Shown: positions 1 through 5,888 of the stretch, piece by piece
Numbering within the stretch: position 1 is the first letter of the stretch
Layout of the letters: every line of letters starts with the position of its first letter
Assembly: GCA_016928605.1 (NCBI GenBank)
Contig: JAFGKN010000291.1
Location: 1-5,888 of the forward strand
Origin: Planctomycetota bacterium
GTDB lineage: Bacteria > Planctomycetota > UBA8108
Length of the DNA: 5,888 bases
Direction of reading: 5' to 3'
The notes under the pieces: generated by a model
Database searches by the model: none
What the model was told of the DNA's origin: nothing
Seen by the model: the letters and a program-made list of their open reading frames with translations, nothing else
Made by a program: the position numbers and the translations under genes

Positions 1-243
1 GATGACCACCACCGGCTCCCGGACCATCTCCAGCTTGACCTTCGTCTCATCCGAGAGGGCATACAGCCCTTCCTCGGTCAGATCGATCCGCCAGGGATGG
101 CGGAAGATGATGAAGTTCACTAGGACGAGGATGCACAGCGAAAGCAGCACCGCGGCGCAGAGGTTGAGCCGCGATAGCCACCGCCCGCGGCGGCTGAAGG
201 TGCTCCGGGAGAAGGGGAGCGGGGGGGAAGGCTCGTCGCTCAT
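1..243 (-). CDS. GldG-like ABC transporter auxiliary protein, N-terminal part (runs off left edge)
   Basis: The first 81 codons are present and the gene continues beyond the window. The product starts MSDEPSPPLPFSRSTFSRRG, a short basic cytoplasmic tail. A single hydrophobic segment follows at about residues 26-46, and then the motif IDLTEEGLYALSDETK at about 53-68. That arrangement of one N-terminal membrane anchor followed by a 'DLTE-x-x-x-Y-x-LSD-x-T' motif is the hallmark of the GldG / ABC-transporter auxiliary family, whose large periplasmic domain should follow off the edge. The ATG overlaps the stop of the permease gene (ATGA), and a GAGGA ribosome site lies 7 nt upstream inside the permease gene. 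By family and context it is the third component of the ABC system encoded by the two preceding genes. The substrate is unknown. The family call is good, but the exact role cannot be judged from the N-terminus alone. Confidence 0.85.
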   Translation of the reverse strand, partial: MSDEPSPPLPFSRSTFSRRGRWLSRLNLCAAVLLSLCILVLVNFIIFRHPWRIDLTEEGLYALSDETKVKLEMVREPVVVI

Positions 244-995
244 CTCCACTTCCTCGCCTCCACGAACCGGATGGAAAGAAACAGGAAGAGCGCCGCCCAG
301 ACGGCGTAGTACGCGAGATACCGCACGTCGATGATGCCCCGCGTGTAGTCCTGCGAGAAGTGCGAGCTGAAGCTCAGATACTCGAAGAACCGCTGCAGAT
401 CGCTGCTCTCGTAGGAGATCCAGCTGCCGAGCGCCACGATGAGGAATCCGAGGTTGCCCGTCAGGGCGAGGACGGCGGCCACCAGCTGGTTGCGGCTGAG
501 CGACGATGCGAGCAGTCCGAGGGAGTTGGTCATCAGACCGAGAAAGAACAGCCCGGTGTAGATGGCCCAGACGGGTCCCCAGTCCGGCCCGTGAGGCCGC
601 CCGAGCACATGGAGCGTGAAGACGTAGAGGAGAAGCGTCGACCAGATGAGCATGTAGAAGACATGCGCCGCGAGGAACTTCCCCAGGACGACGGCGGTCT
701 CCGTCACCGGAGCGGTCATGAGCATCTCGAGCGTCCCCGTCCGTTTCTCCTCCGCGAAGAGCTTCATGGTGAGGAGCGGCGAGATCGGAACGACCCAGAA
801 GAGCGCGAAGCTGAAGAGCGAGCGGACGACGAGCGCGACCTGCTGGGGATGATGCTCCCAGCCGACGCAGTTCTGGTAGAACACCCAGCCGTTGGCGAAC
901 ACGAAGAGGAAGGTGACGACATAGGCCACGGGAGAGAGGAAAAAGCCCCCGAGCTCCCTGAGGAAGATCGTCCAGGTGGCGCTCAGGGTCCTCAT
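240..995 (-). CDS. ABC-2 type transporter permease, GldF-like
   Basis: A 251-residue inner-membrane protein with about six hydrophobic segments (roughly residues 18-40, 60-78, 105-130, 142-165, 168-192 and 224-243), the normal size and topology for an ABC-2 permease. The diagnostic cytoplasmic stretch at 76-97, with TMKLFAEEKRTGTLEMLMTA and a following PV, matches the 'M-x-x-FAEE-x-x-x-GTLE-x-L-x-T-x-P' motif of GldF/NatB/Nos-type permeases, and GKF at 105-107 is also typical. It should pair with the ATPase encoded just upstream to form the transmembrane pore. I chose ATG 995 because it overlaps the ATPase stop as ATGA, is preceded by GGGGAGGA at good spacing, and gives a family-like N-terminus. 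An in-frame start at 1067 would add 24 non-membrane residues inside the ATPase gene. The gene overlaps the next gene by 4 nt. The substrate cannot be read from the sequence. Confidence 0.92.
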   Translation of the reverse strand: MRTLSATWTIFLRELGGFFLSPVAYVVTFLFVFANGWVFYQNCVGWEHHPQQVALVVRSLFSFALFWVVPISPLLTMKLFAEEKRTGTLEMLMTAPVTETAVVLGKFLAAHVFYMLIWSTLLLYVFTLHVLGRPHGPDWGPVWAIYTGLFFLGLMTNSLGLLASSLSRNQLVAAVLALTGNLGFLIVALGSWISYESSDLQRFFEYLSFSSHFSQDYTRGIIDVRYLAYYAVWAALFLFLSIRFVEARKWR

Positions 996-1978
996 GTCTT
1001 CCTCCCCACGATGTCCAGAAACACGTCCTCGAGAGGAAGGCTCTCTTCCTGGAGCAGCCGCAGCCACCAGCCCCCGGAGCGGACGCAGTCGTACACGCGC
1101 TCGCGCAGGTCGTCCTCGGCGCCCGAGGTCAGCCGGTACCGGACGTATCCGCCCTCGCCGCCCTCGCCGGCGTCGCCGGCCGGCTCGGCCCGGCTCAGGC
1201 TCCTCACGCCGGGGATGCCCCGGAGCGCCCGCGCCACGTCCTCCTGCGGGCCCCGGATCTCTGCGATCACGCAGAGGCCGCGCCCGAGGCGGCTGCGGAG
1301 GTTCTCCGCGCGGTCGCGGGCCGCGATGCGCCCCCTGTCGATGATCACAACGCTGGAGCAGACGATCTCCACCTCCGAGAGGATGTGGGTGGAGAGGATC
1401 ACCGTGCGCTCCCTGCCGACGTTGCGGAGAAGCGCCCGGAACTGCCGGACCTGCTCGGGGTCAAGCCCCACCGTCGGCTCGTCCAGGATGAGGACCTTCG
1501 GCTCGTTGAGAAGCGCGTCGGCCAACCCGACCCTCTGGCGGTATCCCCGCGAGAGGGTTCCTATGATGCGCCCCCGCACGTCGGTGGTCCCGGTGGACTC
1601 GAGGCTCCTCTCGATCTGCTCGCGGCGCCGCCGGCGCGGCACGCCCTTGAGGCGCGCCCGGAACCGGAGGTACTCCGACACCCGCATGTCGGGATAGAGA
1701 GGCACGCCCTCGGGCAGGTATCCGATCACGCTGCGCACGGCCAGCGAATCGACGCGGACATCGAGCCCCGCCACCTGCACGACCCCCTCGTCTCCCGGCA
1801 GGAAGCCGGAGAGGATGCGCAGGGCCGTCGTCTTCCCCGCCCCGTTGGGACCGAGGAACCCGAGGACCTCGCCCTCCTCCACGCTGAACGAGACGCAATC
1901 GAGAGCGCGGACGGCCCCGTAGCTCTTGCAGAGGCCCTGGACTTCGATGAGCAGGCGCGATGAAGTCAAACCGATCAA
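992..1978 (-). CDS. ABC transporter ATP-binding protein, GldA/NatA-like
   Basis: A 328-residue cytoplasmic ATPase that should power the neighbouring permease. Visible motifs in order are Walker A GPNGAGKT (43-50); YLPEGVPLY at 87-95, where Glu90 stands at the usual Q-loop position as is common in the GldA type; signature LSRGYRQRVGLADAL (142-156); Walker B VLILDEP (162-168) with the D-loop GLDP (171-174); and the H-loop STH (His198). A C-terminal accessory domain of about 110 residues follows, containing a Gly/Glu-rich low-complexity insert at about 268-277. The start is the non-ATG codon TTG at 1978, which overlaps the rpoN stop (TTGA). No ATG occurs before the conserved core, so a TTG start is likely. 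A second in-frame TTG at 1969 is possible, since the GGAG upstream is too close for the first and rather far for the second. Family assignment is firm, but the substrate is unknown. Confidence 0.93.
   Translation of the reverse strand: MIGLTSSRLLIEVQGLCKSYGAVRALDCVSFSVEEGEVLGFLGPNGAGKTTALRILSGFLPGDEGVVQVAGLDVRVDSLAVRSVIGYLPEGVPLYPDMRVSEYLRFRARLKGVPRRRRREQIERSLESTGTTDVRGRIIGTLSRGYRQRVGLADALLNEPKVLILDEPTVGLDPEQVRQFRALLRNVGRERTVILSTHILSEVEIVCSSVVIIDRGRIAARDRAENLRSRLGRGLCVIAEIRGPQEDVARALRGIPGVRSLSRAEPAGDAGEGGEGGYVRYRLTSGAEDDLRERVYDCVRSGGWWLRLLQEESLPLEDVFLDIVGRKT
1151..1177. repeat. 9-bp tandem repeat inside the ABC ATPase gene
   Basis: Two perfect adjacent copies of gccctcgcc (1151-1159 and 1160-1168) are followed by a degenerate third copy, ggcgtcgcc (7 of 9 matching). 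On the coding strand the unit reads GGC GAG GGC and gives the Gly/Glu-rich insert GDAGEGGEGG in the C-terminal accessory domain. The unit is a multiple of three, so gain or loss of copies would keep the frame. Confidence 0.75.
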
Positions 1979-3561
1979 TAGCTCCGGCGTTCGCGGGAGG
2001 AAGGGATCTTCTCCGCTTCCCGGTACTTGGTCACCGTTCGTCGCGAGATCTCGATTCCGGACTCCGCAAGCTTCTCGACGATGCCGATGTCGCTCAAGGG
2101 ATTTCGCTTGTCCTCGGCGGCGATCAAGTCCTTGATCCTCTGGATGACGCTCCCTCGAGCCTCGACGTTGCCATCGGTCTTGGTCGCCCCGCCGGTGAAG
2201 AAAAACTTGATGTCGAAGATCCCCCGCGGCGTCTGGATGTACTTGCCGCTGATCGCCCGGCTGATCGTCGAGACGTGGACGCCCAGGCGCTCAGCCACGT
2301 CCGCCATCTTGAGGGGCCGAAGGTGCTTGATCCCGTGGTCGAGGAAGGGCGTCTGGATGTCGACGATCTCCTGGGAGATCTTCTGGAGGGTGCTCTGGCG
2401 CTGCCGGATCGCGGAGAGCAGCCACTCTGCGCTGTCGATCTTCTTCTTGAGGTACTTCTTGACCTCCGGGTTGCGCCGCGACTCCTTGTAGAGCGCCCGG
2501 TAATGCGGGCTGATATGCAGGCGAGGGAGGTAGTCCGACTCGACCCTCACCTCGTACCGGCCATCGATCTCCTCGACGATGACATCCGGCTTGACGTATC
2601 GCGGCCGCTCCTGCCCGTAGACCTTGCCAGGGAGGGGATCGAGGCTCGCGATGTTGTGCACCGCCTCCTTGACGTCCTCGATCGACACGTTGAGAGCCCT
2701 CGCGATCTTCGGCAGCCGGTTGTGCCCGAGATCCTCGAGGTGATCCTCGATGATGCGGACCTCGAGCGGATAGTCCTGTGGGTCCCTCTCCAGCTGCAGC
2801 AGCAGGCACTCCTTCAGATCGTGCCCCCCCACCCCTGGCGGATCGAGGCTCTGGACCACGGCCAGCGCCGCGACCAGCAGCCTTCGGGGCGACTGCGTCT
2901 CGAGCGATGCCTGGATGTCGTCCAGCGAGTAGAGGAGGTACCCGCGGTCATCGACGTTGTAGATGATGGCGATGCAGAGCTCGCGCACCTGCTCGATCTC
3001 GTCCGCCGACAGATCCGGGCCCGCCCCTTTCGCCGCGGCGTCGCCGGGCTGAGGGTGCCTCTCGAGATACCGCACGTACGCCTTGCGGATCTCGTCATCG
3101 TCGAGGAGGTGGACTTGCTCCTCCAGGTGCTCCTGGAGCGAGACGGGGCGCCCTTCCGTGTTGCTCAGGGCCTCCTGCTTCTCGTCCTTCTCCCCCCGGT
3201 AGCTGGAGGGCGACCGCGACGGGCCCGGATCCTCGCTGGAGTAGTTGTCCCACTGCTCGAAGCGGCTTTCGAAGGAGTCGAGATCCGCTGGCTCCGCCTC
3301 GGCTTCCGGTCCGTCCGCAGCCTCCGGCTCTCCGGTCGAGGAGGGCTCTCGCAGCTCGCCGGTCTCCGGGTCCTCCTGCGGCGCCTCGGAAGCGCTCTCT
3401 GCCCGCTCGAGGGTCTCGTTGTTCTCGAGCTCCTCGGCGAGGCGCTGCTCGAGGTCCAGCGCGTTCAGGCAGAGGATCTCCATCGACATGTACATCTGTG
3501 GAGATAACGTCTGGATCTGCTTGAGCGCTTGCTGCTGGGAGAGACCGAGCTCCATCCTCAT
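1975..3561 (-). CDS. rpoN: RNA polymerase sigma-54 factor
   Basis: A 528-residue sigma-54 factor, which binds core RNA polymerase, recognises -24/-12 promoters and needs an AAA+ activator to open them. Region I (about 1-52) is Gln/Leu-rich and amphipathic (LSQQQALKQIQTLSPQMYMS, then ending ELENNETLE). An acidic, Ser/Pro-rich region II of about 85 residues follows (about 53-138). The core-binding domain (about 140-310) has the family motifs DDRGYL (204-209) and LDPPGVG..DLKECLLLQL (239-257). The DNA-binding part has RPLKMADVA, a helix-turn-helix (about 417-436), the conserved GKYIQTPRGIF (439-449), and near the C-terminus the RpoN box SRRTVTKYRE (506-515) followed by KIPSS. It is longer than the E. 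coli protein (477), mainly through region II. ATG 3561 is preferred over ATG 3555 because AGAGGTGATC lies 5 nt upstream. The gene overlaps the ABC ATPase by 4 nt and has its own promoter upstream. Confidence 0.98.
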   Translation of the reverse strand: MRMELGLSQQQALKQIQTLSPQMYMSMEILCLNALDLEQRLAEELENNETLERAESASEAPQEDPETGELREPSSTGEPEAADGPEAEAEPADLDSFESRFEQWDNYSSEDPGPSRSPSSYRGEKDEKQEALSNTEGRPVSLQEHLEEQVHLLDDDEIRKAYVRYLERHPQPGDAAAKGAGPDLSADEIEQVRELCIAIIYNVDDRGYLLYSLDDIQASLETQSPRRLLVAALAVVQSLDPPGVGGHDLKECLLLQLERDPQDYPLEVRIIEDHLEDLGHNRLPKIARALNVSIEDVKEAVHNIASLDPLPGKVYGQERPRYVKPDVIVEEIDGRYEVRVESDYLPRLHISPHYRALYKESRRNPEVKKYLKKKIDSAEWLLSAIRQRQSTLQKISQEIVDIQTPFLDHGIKHLRPLKMADVAERLGVHVSTISRAISGKYIQTPRGIFDIKFFFTGGATKTDGNVEARGSVIQRIKDLIAAEDKRNPLSDIGIVEKLAESGIEISRRTVTKYREAEKIPSSRERRSY

Positions 3562-3566
3562 GATCC

Positions 3567-3576
3567 GATCACCTCT
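3567..3576 (-). promoter_or_regulatory. Ribosome binding site of rpoN
   Basis: On the minus strand AGAGGTGATC precedes ATG 3561 by 5 nt. Eight consecutive bases (AGGTGATC) match the complement of the usual 16S rRNA 3' end. The site decides for ATG 3561 over the in-frame ATG at 3555. Confidence 0.7.
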
Positions 3577-3618
3577 GGGCGCCCGCCCTCCGGGTCCCTC
3601 GACGCGTTTCTGTGATGA

Positions 3619-3647
3619 AGTATAGGCGTGTTAGGGGGGAATGTCAA
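3619..3647 (-). promoter_or_regulatory. Sigma-70-type promoter of the rpoN operon
   Basis: The minus strand carries a perfect -35 TTGACA (3647-3642), a 17-bp spacer and a -10 TATACT (3624-3619, five of six consensus bases). Transcription would start near 3612, giving a leader of about 50 nt before the rpoN ATG and ending in its ribosome site. It is the only strong promoter-like site in the minus-strand cluster, so it probably drives rpoN and the three overlapping ABC genes. The call is from sequence alone; a start-site experiment has not been seen. Confidence 0.82.
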
Positions 3648-3662
3648 GGGCCCGGGAACGTC

Positions 3663-3682
3663 TTAATTAATTGTTTTTCAAA
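3663..3682 (-). promoter_or_regulatory. AT-rich tract upstream of the rpoN promoter, possible UP element
   Basis: A 20-bp run with only a few G/C bases in otherwise GC-rich DNA, reading TTTGAAAAACAATTAATTAA on the minus strand. It covers about -51 to -70 relative to the predicted start, so its proximal part falls where the distal alpha-subunit binding subsite of an UP element lies. It could equally be generic AT-rich intergenic sequence or a binding site for another protein. Confidence 0.4.
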
Positions 3683-3705
3683 GGGTTATATTCCTTGGTC
3701 TCGCG

Positions 3706-3719
3706 CGACGGAGCCGTCG
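3706..3719 (-). terminator. Small hairpin just after lnt, weak terminator candidate
   Basis: The inverted repeat CGACGG-CT-CCGTCG starts 2 nt after the lnt stop and can fold as a 5-bp stem with a 4-nt loop. No run of U follows on the minus strand, so it is not a classical intrinsic terminator. It may only protect or slow the 3' end, and read-through from lnt into rpoN is possible. Confidence 0.25.
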
Positions 3720-3720
3720 G

Positions 3721-5385
3721 CTATGCAATTCCCTTGCCGCAGCGCACGCCGTCTGCCGGGTCTCCCTCGCCGGGCTTGCCACCAGCCCTCCTCCCCAGGA
3801 GAAGCTGCTGGAGAGCCCCGGCCGCCAGACAGAGCAGGGGGAAGAGAAACCCGCCGCGGGCGTAGAGCGTGCGAAGGCTCACGGGCGCGAACTCGTGGCG
3901 CGAGACCTCGGCCTGGAAGCTGCGGCCCGTCGAGGAGAACTCGCCCGAGAGCCTGACGACTCCCGACGGCCCGACGTTCGTCGCGCGCACGACGGGGATC
4001 CTGCACTCCACCGCGCGCAGGATCAGCACCGAGAGGTGCTGAGGCACGTGAGCGGTCCGGCCGTACCAGATGTCCTCGGTGATGTTGACGAGGAAGTCGG
4101 CGCCCTCGCTCGTCCGGCGGACGTAGGCCGGGAGCACCGCCTCGTAGCAGATCAGGTGGCGGAACCGGCGCCCCCGGACATCGCAGATGGGATTCTCGCG
4201 GCCCTCGGACAGGTTCCCCACGTGGATCAGCCCCAGGCTCTCCCGCCAGGACTCCGGCAGGAGGCCGAGGAGCGGGACCTTCTCGCCGAAGGGGATCAGG
4301 CGGTTCTTGCAGTAGATCGTGGTCTCGCCCCCGGGCCTCAGATAGAACGCTGCGTTGTACCGCCCCCGCACAACAGCGCGGTCCCCGTCGCGCGCGACCT
4401 CCACGGCGGCGCCTCCCGCCACCAGAGGAACTCCGAGGCTCTGAAGCCTCCGGCAGGCATCGGCCCCGCCCTCCCTGTCGCTGCGCGCGAGCCGCCACGG
4501 ATCCCCCAGCGCCTCCGGCAGCAGAAAGGGGTAGGGCTGGACGCCCTCCGGCCAGACGAGGAGGTCCGGGAGGGGCTCCTCCCGCAGCAGACGCTCGCTC
4601 CGGTCGAGATAGGCCGCCAGCTCGGCGTCGACGCGATCGTCCGCCGCCTCGCGCGGATCGATGAAGCCCTGGACGATGGCCGCGCTGAGGAGCGGCCCGG
4701 AGCGCTCGATGCTCTTCACCTGCTCCAGCCGGACGGAGCCGTACGCGAGGGCCGCCGCCACGAGCGCGCCTGCGGCCGCCACCTCGATCCGGGGGAATCG
4801 GCCTCCCTCGCGGCGGTGCACCGCCACGCGGTAGACGGCGACGCTGACCATCCCCACCAGGAGCGTGAGGCCGCTGGCTCCGAGGAGGTCGGCGCACTGA
4901 AGGAGCCACGGCCGGGCGTAGAGGGCGCCGCCCAGGTGCCAGGGGAAGAGGCGGGGATAGAAATGCTCCACGCCGATCCAGAGAAGGAGCACCCCGAGGA
5001 CCTGCCGGCTCTCGCGGAGGCGCCCCAGCGCCCAGCCGAGGATCGCCCAGGGGACCGACGAGTACAGGACCCAGGCCAGGAAGACGAACGATGACAGAAT
5101 CGGCCCCAGCTGCGTGAAGGTCCTGATGGCGTAGAGGATCCAGAGAAAGCCGGCCGTCTCTACGGCCATCCCCGCCAGCCACCCGAGCAGCCATCCGCGG
5201 CGGGCGCCGACGCCCCTCGCCGCGAGGAAGAGCGGCACGAGAGCGACCCACGCCAGGTGATCCAGGTGGTAGCGGTCGCCGTAGAGGGGAAAGGCGAGGA
5301 CGACGAGCACGCCGGTGCCGACGGCCAGCGGCACGCGCGCCGGCCACTGGAGATGAGAGGCGGGTGGAGTCGCTCGAGCGGCCAT
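3721..5385 (-). CDS. lnt: Apolipoprotein N-acyltransferase
   Basis: A 554-residue inner-membrane enzyme that moves an acyl chain from a phospholipid to the N-terminal diacylglyceryl-cysteine of apolipoproteins, the last step of lipoprotein maturation. Several hydrophobic segments lie in the first 220 residues (about 20-34, 44-56, 64-82, 97-120, 128-142, 164-187 and 202-217). A nitrilase-type (CN hydrolase) domain then runs from about 230 to 490, and a C-terminal hydrophobic segment lies at about 512-532. The catalytic triad is visible: Glu280 in VWPEG, Lys360 in YCKNRLIPFGE and Cys413 in LICYE. Glu368 (PFGE) and Glu415 (CYE) are also conserved, as is the NITEDIWYG loop. ATG 5385 is chosen because GGGGGGAG lies just upstream and the first membrane segment follows soon after. 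In-frame starts further upstream (ATG 5418, GTG 5559) lack a ribosome site and add a Pro/Arg-rich stretch. Length is slightly above the usual ~510. Confidence 0.96.
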   Translation of the reverse strand: MAARATPPASHLQWPARVPLAVGTGVLVVLAFPLYGDRYHLDHLAWVALVPLFLAARGVGARRGWLLGWLAGMAVETAGFLWILYAIRTFTQLGPILSSFVFLAWVLYSSVPWAILGWALGRLRESRQVLGVLLLWIGVEHFYPRLFPWHLGGALYARPWLLQCADLLGASGLTLLVGMVSVAVYRVAVHRREGGRFPRIEVAAAGALVAAALAYGSVRLEQVKSIERSGPLLSAAIVQGFIDPREAADDRVDAELAAYLDRSERLLREEPLPDLLVWPEGVQPYPFLLPEALGDPWRLARSDREGGADACRRLQSLGVPLVAGGAAVEVARDGDRAVVRGRYNAAFYLRPGGETTIYCKNRLIPFGEKVPLLGLLPESWRESLGLIHVGNLSEGRENPICDVRGRRFRHLICYEAVLPAYVRRTSEGADFLVNITEDIWYGRTAHVPQHLSVLILRAVECRIPVVRATNVGPSGVVRLSGEFSSTGRSFQAEVSRHEFAPVSLRTLYARGGFLFPLLCLAAGALQQLLLGRRAGGKPGEGDPADGVRCGKGIA

Positions 5386-5388
5386 GAG

Positions 5389-5396
5389 CTCCCCCC
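5389..5396 (-). promoter_or_regulatory. Ribosome binding site of lnt
   Basis: The purine run GGGGGGAG ends 3 nt before ATG 5385 on the minus strand, and its first Gs fall at a normal distance. This is the only ribosome site near the candidate starts and it selects ATG 5385. Confidence 0.55.
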
Positions 5397-5458
5397 TACC
5401 AGAAGGCGAAATACTCATTCGTGTCGACGCTGATTCAGGCCTCGGAATCGGGGGCCGC

Positions 5459-5481
5459 GGCCGGATCAGCCGAGGCCGGCC
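5459..5481. repeat. Inverted repeat in the lnt leader / divergent intergenic region
   Basis: GGCCGG (5459-5464) and CCGGCC (5476-5481) can pair across an 11-nt loop. Each arm is also a palindrome on its own. The repeat sits 74 bp upstream of the lnt start and could be an RNA hairpin in a long lnt leader, an operator, or chance in GC-rich DNA. I see no conserved riboswitch or known RNA fold around it. Confidence 0.25.
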
Positions 5482-5550
5482 AGATCCCGGGCTGTCAGGA
5501 ACAGTCCGAGCGCGGACGGCTGCATCCGCTGCCTCCCGCAACGGTGAGTC

Positions 5551-5578
5551 ATTCTGCACGCAGGAGGCGAGCTTTCAA
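5551..5578 (-). promoter_or_regulatory. Possible lnt promoter
   Basis: The minus strand has TTGAAA (5578-5573, five of six -35 bases), a 16-bp spacer and CAGAAT (5556-5551, four of six -10 bases). The start would be near 5544, leaving a leader of about 160 nt before lnt. It is the best match I found in the divergent region but it is weak. Confidence 0.3.
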
Positions 5579-5623
5579 GGAGTTGCGCCGCATAGGGCCG
5601 GCTGATGCGATGTTCCTAGACGC

Positions 5624-5654
5624 TTGATTTCACGTCGCGCCGCCGCTTTAGTAT
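5624..5654 (+). promoter_or_regulatory. Possible promoter of the plus-strand secreted-protein gene
   Basis: TTGATT (5624-5629, four of six -35 bases) is followed after 17 bp by TTTAGT (5647-5652), or after 19 bp by TAGTAT (5649-5654), each with four of six -10 bases. Either choice puts the transcription start at about 5659-5662, at or next to ATG 5662, so the message could be leaderless. Confidence 0.35.
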
Positions 5655-5661
5655 GGGGCTC

Positions 5662-5888
5662 ATGTCCGCTCCGCCTCGCCATCGATTCCCCGCGATCATC
5701 CTCTTGATCTTCGTGATGGCGCGAGCGGGTCGGGGGGCCGAGGAGGAGCCGCCGCCTTCTCCTCCGCCCGGCAGCGCTGCTCCCCCCACTACGGCCGGGC
5801 CCCCGGAGGAGAGCGCGCCGCCGCGCGAGGAGCGGCTCGCCGATGCGGCGGTCGAGGGGCCGGCGCCAGACGGCGGCGAGCGGCTCGA
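5662..5888 (+). CDS. Secreted Pro/Glu-rich protein of unknown function, N-terminal part (runs off right edge)
   Basis: An open frame without stops from ATG 5662 to the window end (75 codons plus two bases), divergent from lnt. The first residues form a Sec-type signal peptide: basic region MSAPPRHRF, hydrophobic core AIILLIFVM (11-19) and a possible signal peptidase I site ARA (20-22) before GRGAEEE. The mature part begins with an acidic, Pro/Ala-rich low-complexity stretch (about 27-60: EEEPPPSPPPGSAAPP, later PPEESAPPREE), like a linker that would lead to a domain beyond the edge. No lipobox cysteine is seen. An alternative in-frame ATG at 5653 would add three residues. No good ribosome site precedes either start. 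I do not recognise the family, and the absence of a downstream domain prevents any functional call. Confidence 0.65.
   Translation, partial: MSAPPRHRFPAIILLIFVMARAGRGAEEEPPPSPPPGSAAPPTTAGPPEESAPPREERLADAAVEGPAPDGGERL

Noticed and set aside
142..156. Residues 142-156 of the ATPase read LSRGY rather than LSGGQ, suggesting a defective signature
   Set aside because: Coordinates here are residue numbers. LS-x-GYRQRVGLA is normal for GldA/NatA-type ATPases, and all other ATP-binding motifs are intact.
360..1697. Long plus-strand open frame (445 codons) opposite the permease and ATPase
   Set aside because: It spans two well supported minus-strand genes and its product is charged low-complexity sequence with no family signature.
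1960..3507. Long plus-strand open frame (515 codons) opposite rpoN
   Set aside because: It lies antisense to an unmistakable sigma-54 gene. Its Leu/Asp/Arg/Val-rich translation has no recognisable domain and is the usual by-product of GC-rich third codon positions.
3895..5094. Long plus-strand open frame (399 codons) opposite lnt
   Set aside because: It is antisense to lnt with its full catalytic triad. The translation is Arg/Ala/Glu/Asp-rich low complexity with no ribosome site or motif.
3686..5347. Minus-strand open frame of 553 codons overlapping lnt in another frame
   Set aside because: The Arg/Gly/Pro-rich translation has no membrane pattern or motif, while the lnt frame holds all conserved residues.
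5563..5592. Possible sigma-54 (-24/-12) promoter near the TTGC in the divergent region
   Set aside because: No GG pair lies at the required distance from the GC, and I found no acceptable -24/-12 element upstream of either divergent gene.
5384..5605. Small plus-strand open frame (73 codons) between lnt and the divergent gene
   Set aside because: No ribosome site, no recognisable motif and unlike secreted or regulatory small proteins; probably chance in the intergenic region.

Overview
The window comes from a GC-rich (roughly two thirds G+C by eye) diderm bacterium. The diderm call rests on a full apolipoprotein N-acyltransferase, and a full sigma-54 factor shows that the cell uses RpoN-type transcription. 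The lineage cannot be fixed from this sequence. GldA/F/G-type ABC genes occur in Bacteroidota but also in many other phyla, and the base composition fits an acidobacterial, myxobacterial/delta-like or candidate-phylum genome better than a typical Bacteroidota.

Layout, in transcription order. Almost everything is on the minus strand, read from right to left: lnt (5385 to 3721), a 159-bp AT-rich intergenic stretch holding a near-consensus housekeeping promoter, then rpoN (3561 to 1975), an ABC ATPase (1978 to 992), an ABC-2 permease (995 to 240) and the start of a GldG-like auxiliary protein (243, running off the left edge). The last four genes are joined by three successive 4-nt stop/start overlaps (TTGA, ATGA, ATGA), so they form one tightly packed operon headed by rpoN. 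At the right edge a divergent plus-strand gene (from about 5662) encodes the start of a secreted, Pro/Glu-rich protein and runs off the window.

How the genes fit together. Lnt completes lipoprotein maturation in the inner membrane. The ATPase, permease and GldG-like protein look like one ABC-2 exporter or gliding-type complex of unknown substrate. Sigma-54 is classically encoded next to the LPS transporter ATPase lptB in Proteobacteria. Here it is instead joined to a different envelope ABC system, which is the most notable point of the window. I see no mobile element, CRISPR array, tRNA or rRNA, and no clear sign of an undescribed system. The findings are modest and concern operon architecture, regulatory sites and small protein peculiarities.
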